6,687 nt of DNA, taken from positions 1 through 6,687 of the forward strand of contig JAGOCV010000230.1 in the NCBI GenBank assembly GCA_017998575.1, written 5' to 3'. This DNA comes from Burkholderiaceae bacterium (lineage in GTDB: Bacteria; Pseudomonadota; Gammaproteobacteria; Burkholderiales; Burkholderiaceae). Within the stretch, counting starts at the first letter, position 1. Each line of letters begins with the position of its first letter. Below the pieces are notes generated by a model. That model was not told the origin of the DNA, did no database searches, and saw only the letters and a program-made list of their open reading frames with translations. This document shows, piece after piece, positions 6,199 through 6,687 of this stretch. The position numbers and the translations under genes were made by a program.

Positions 6199-6687
6199 AT
6201 GTCCAGCAGCCCCCGCCAGCTCTTCGTCACCACCGCCCTGCCGTACGCCAACGGCAAGTTCCATATCGGCCACATCATGGAATACATCCAGGCCGACATC
6301 TGGGTGCGGCACCAGCGCATGGGCGGGCACACGGTGCACTTCGTGGGCGCGGACGACGCGCATGGCGCGCCGATCATGATCGCGGCCGAGAAGGCCGGCA
6401 AGACGCCGCAGCAGTTCGTGGCCGACATCGCGGCCGGCCGCAAGGAATACTTCGACGGCTTCCACATCCGTTTCGACAACTGGCATTCGACCGACAGCCC
6501 CGAGAACACCGAACTCGCCCAGCAGATCTACCGCGACCTCAAGGGCAACGGCCTGATTTCCAGCAAGTCGATCGAGCAGTTCTTCGACCCCGCGAAGAAC
6601 ATGTTCCTGCCCGACCGCTTCATCAAGGGCGAGTGCCCCAACTGCCACGCCAAGGACCAGTACGGCGACAACTGCGAGGTCTGCAGC
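6199..6687 (+). CDS. metG: Methionine--tRNA ligase, N-terminal part (cut off by the window edge)
   Basis: The first 163 residues of class I methionyl-tRNA synthetase, which charges tRNA-Met and initiator tRNA with methionine in the cytoplasm. The Rossmann-fold start [11 protein letters not shown] carries the HIGH nucleotide-binding motif at 22-25. [13 protein letters not shown] (48-60) is part of the active-site core. The connective-peptide zinc knuckle CPNC...CEVC has Cys146, Cys149, Cys159 and Cys162, matching E. coli-type four-cysteine MetRS. The KMSKS loop, anticodon-binding domain and any C-terminal dimerisation domain lie beyond the window. The ATG at 6199 fits the family N-terminus; GAGA at 6188-6191 is a modest Shine-Dalgarno with 7-nt spacing. 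The gene is divergent from mrp across 137 bp. Confidence 0.98.
   Translation, partial: MSSSPRQLFVTTALPYANGKFHIGHIMEYIQADIWVRHQRMGGHTVHFVGADDAHGAPIMIAAEKAGKTPQQFVADIAAGRKEYFDGFHIRFDNWHSTDSPENTELAQQIYRDLKGNGLISSKSIEQFFDPAKNMFLPDRFIKGECPNCHAKDQYGDNCEVCS

Noticed and set aside
5926..6648. 240-codon minus-strand open frame opposite metG
   Set aside because: It is antisense to the well-conserved MetRS coding sequence and overlaps the start of mrp in another frame; no family features.

Overview
The window is GC-rich, densely packed bacterial chromosome with strong third-position G/C bias, so long open frames run antisense to nearly every real gene. Gene content and protein style (an FdhF/YdeP-type molybdoenzyme, an OFA-family transporter, a LysR regulator and a divergent mrp/metG pair) point to a betaproteobacterium, most likely Burkholderiales and perhaps Comamonadaceae. 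This is inferred from remembered family resemblance, not from a search.

Layout. Bases 1-2040 (minus) hold most of an FdhF/YdeP-like molybdopterin oxidoreductase that runs off the left edge. A 107-base gap (2041-2147) with a perfect 10-bp hairpin separates it from an OFA-type (oxalate/formate antiporter family) MFS transporter at 2148-3794 (minus). The two probably form an operon in the order transporter then oxidoreductase. The 235-base gap 3795-4029 lies upstream of this operon. It holds an FNR/Anr-like dyad (TTGA-N6-TCAA) and a LysR-type dyad (ATTC-N7-GAAT). Next come a LysR regulator (4030-4968, minus) and, 4 bases upstream of it, the Mrp/ApbC iron-sulfur carrier ATPase (4973-6061, minus). 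The 137-base gap 6062-6198 is a divergent promoter region, followed by the first 163 codons of metG on the plus strand.

How the genes may work together. The transporter would move formate, oxalate or a related small carboxylate. The oxidoreductase may act on that compound or a derivative, and the LysR protein, which resembles regulators of formate dehydrogenase genes, may control the pair. Mrp loads Fe-S clusters onto apoproteins and could serve the oxidoreductase as well as general needs. The mrp/metG divergent pair is a housekeeping arrangement also known in Escherichia coli. Nothing looks like a mobile element, CRISPR array or tRNA/rRNA gene. The less ordinary features are the regulatory dyads, the translation-initiation-region RNA structure ahead of the oxidoreductase, and the extra C-terminal membrane helix of the transporter.
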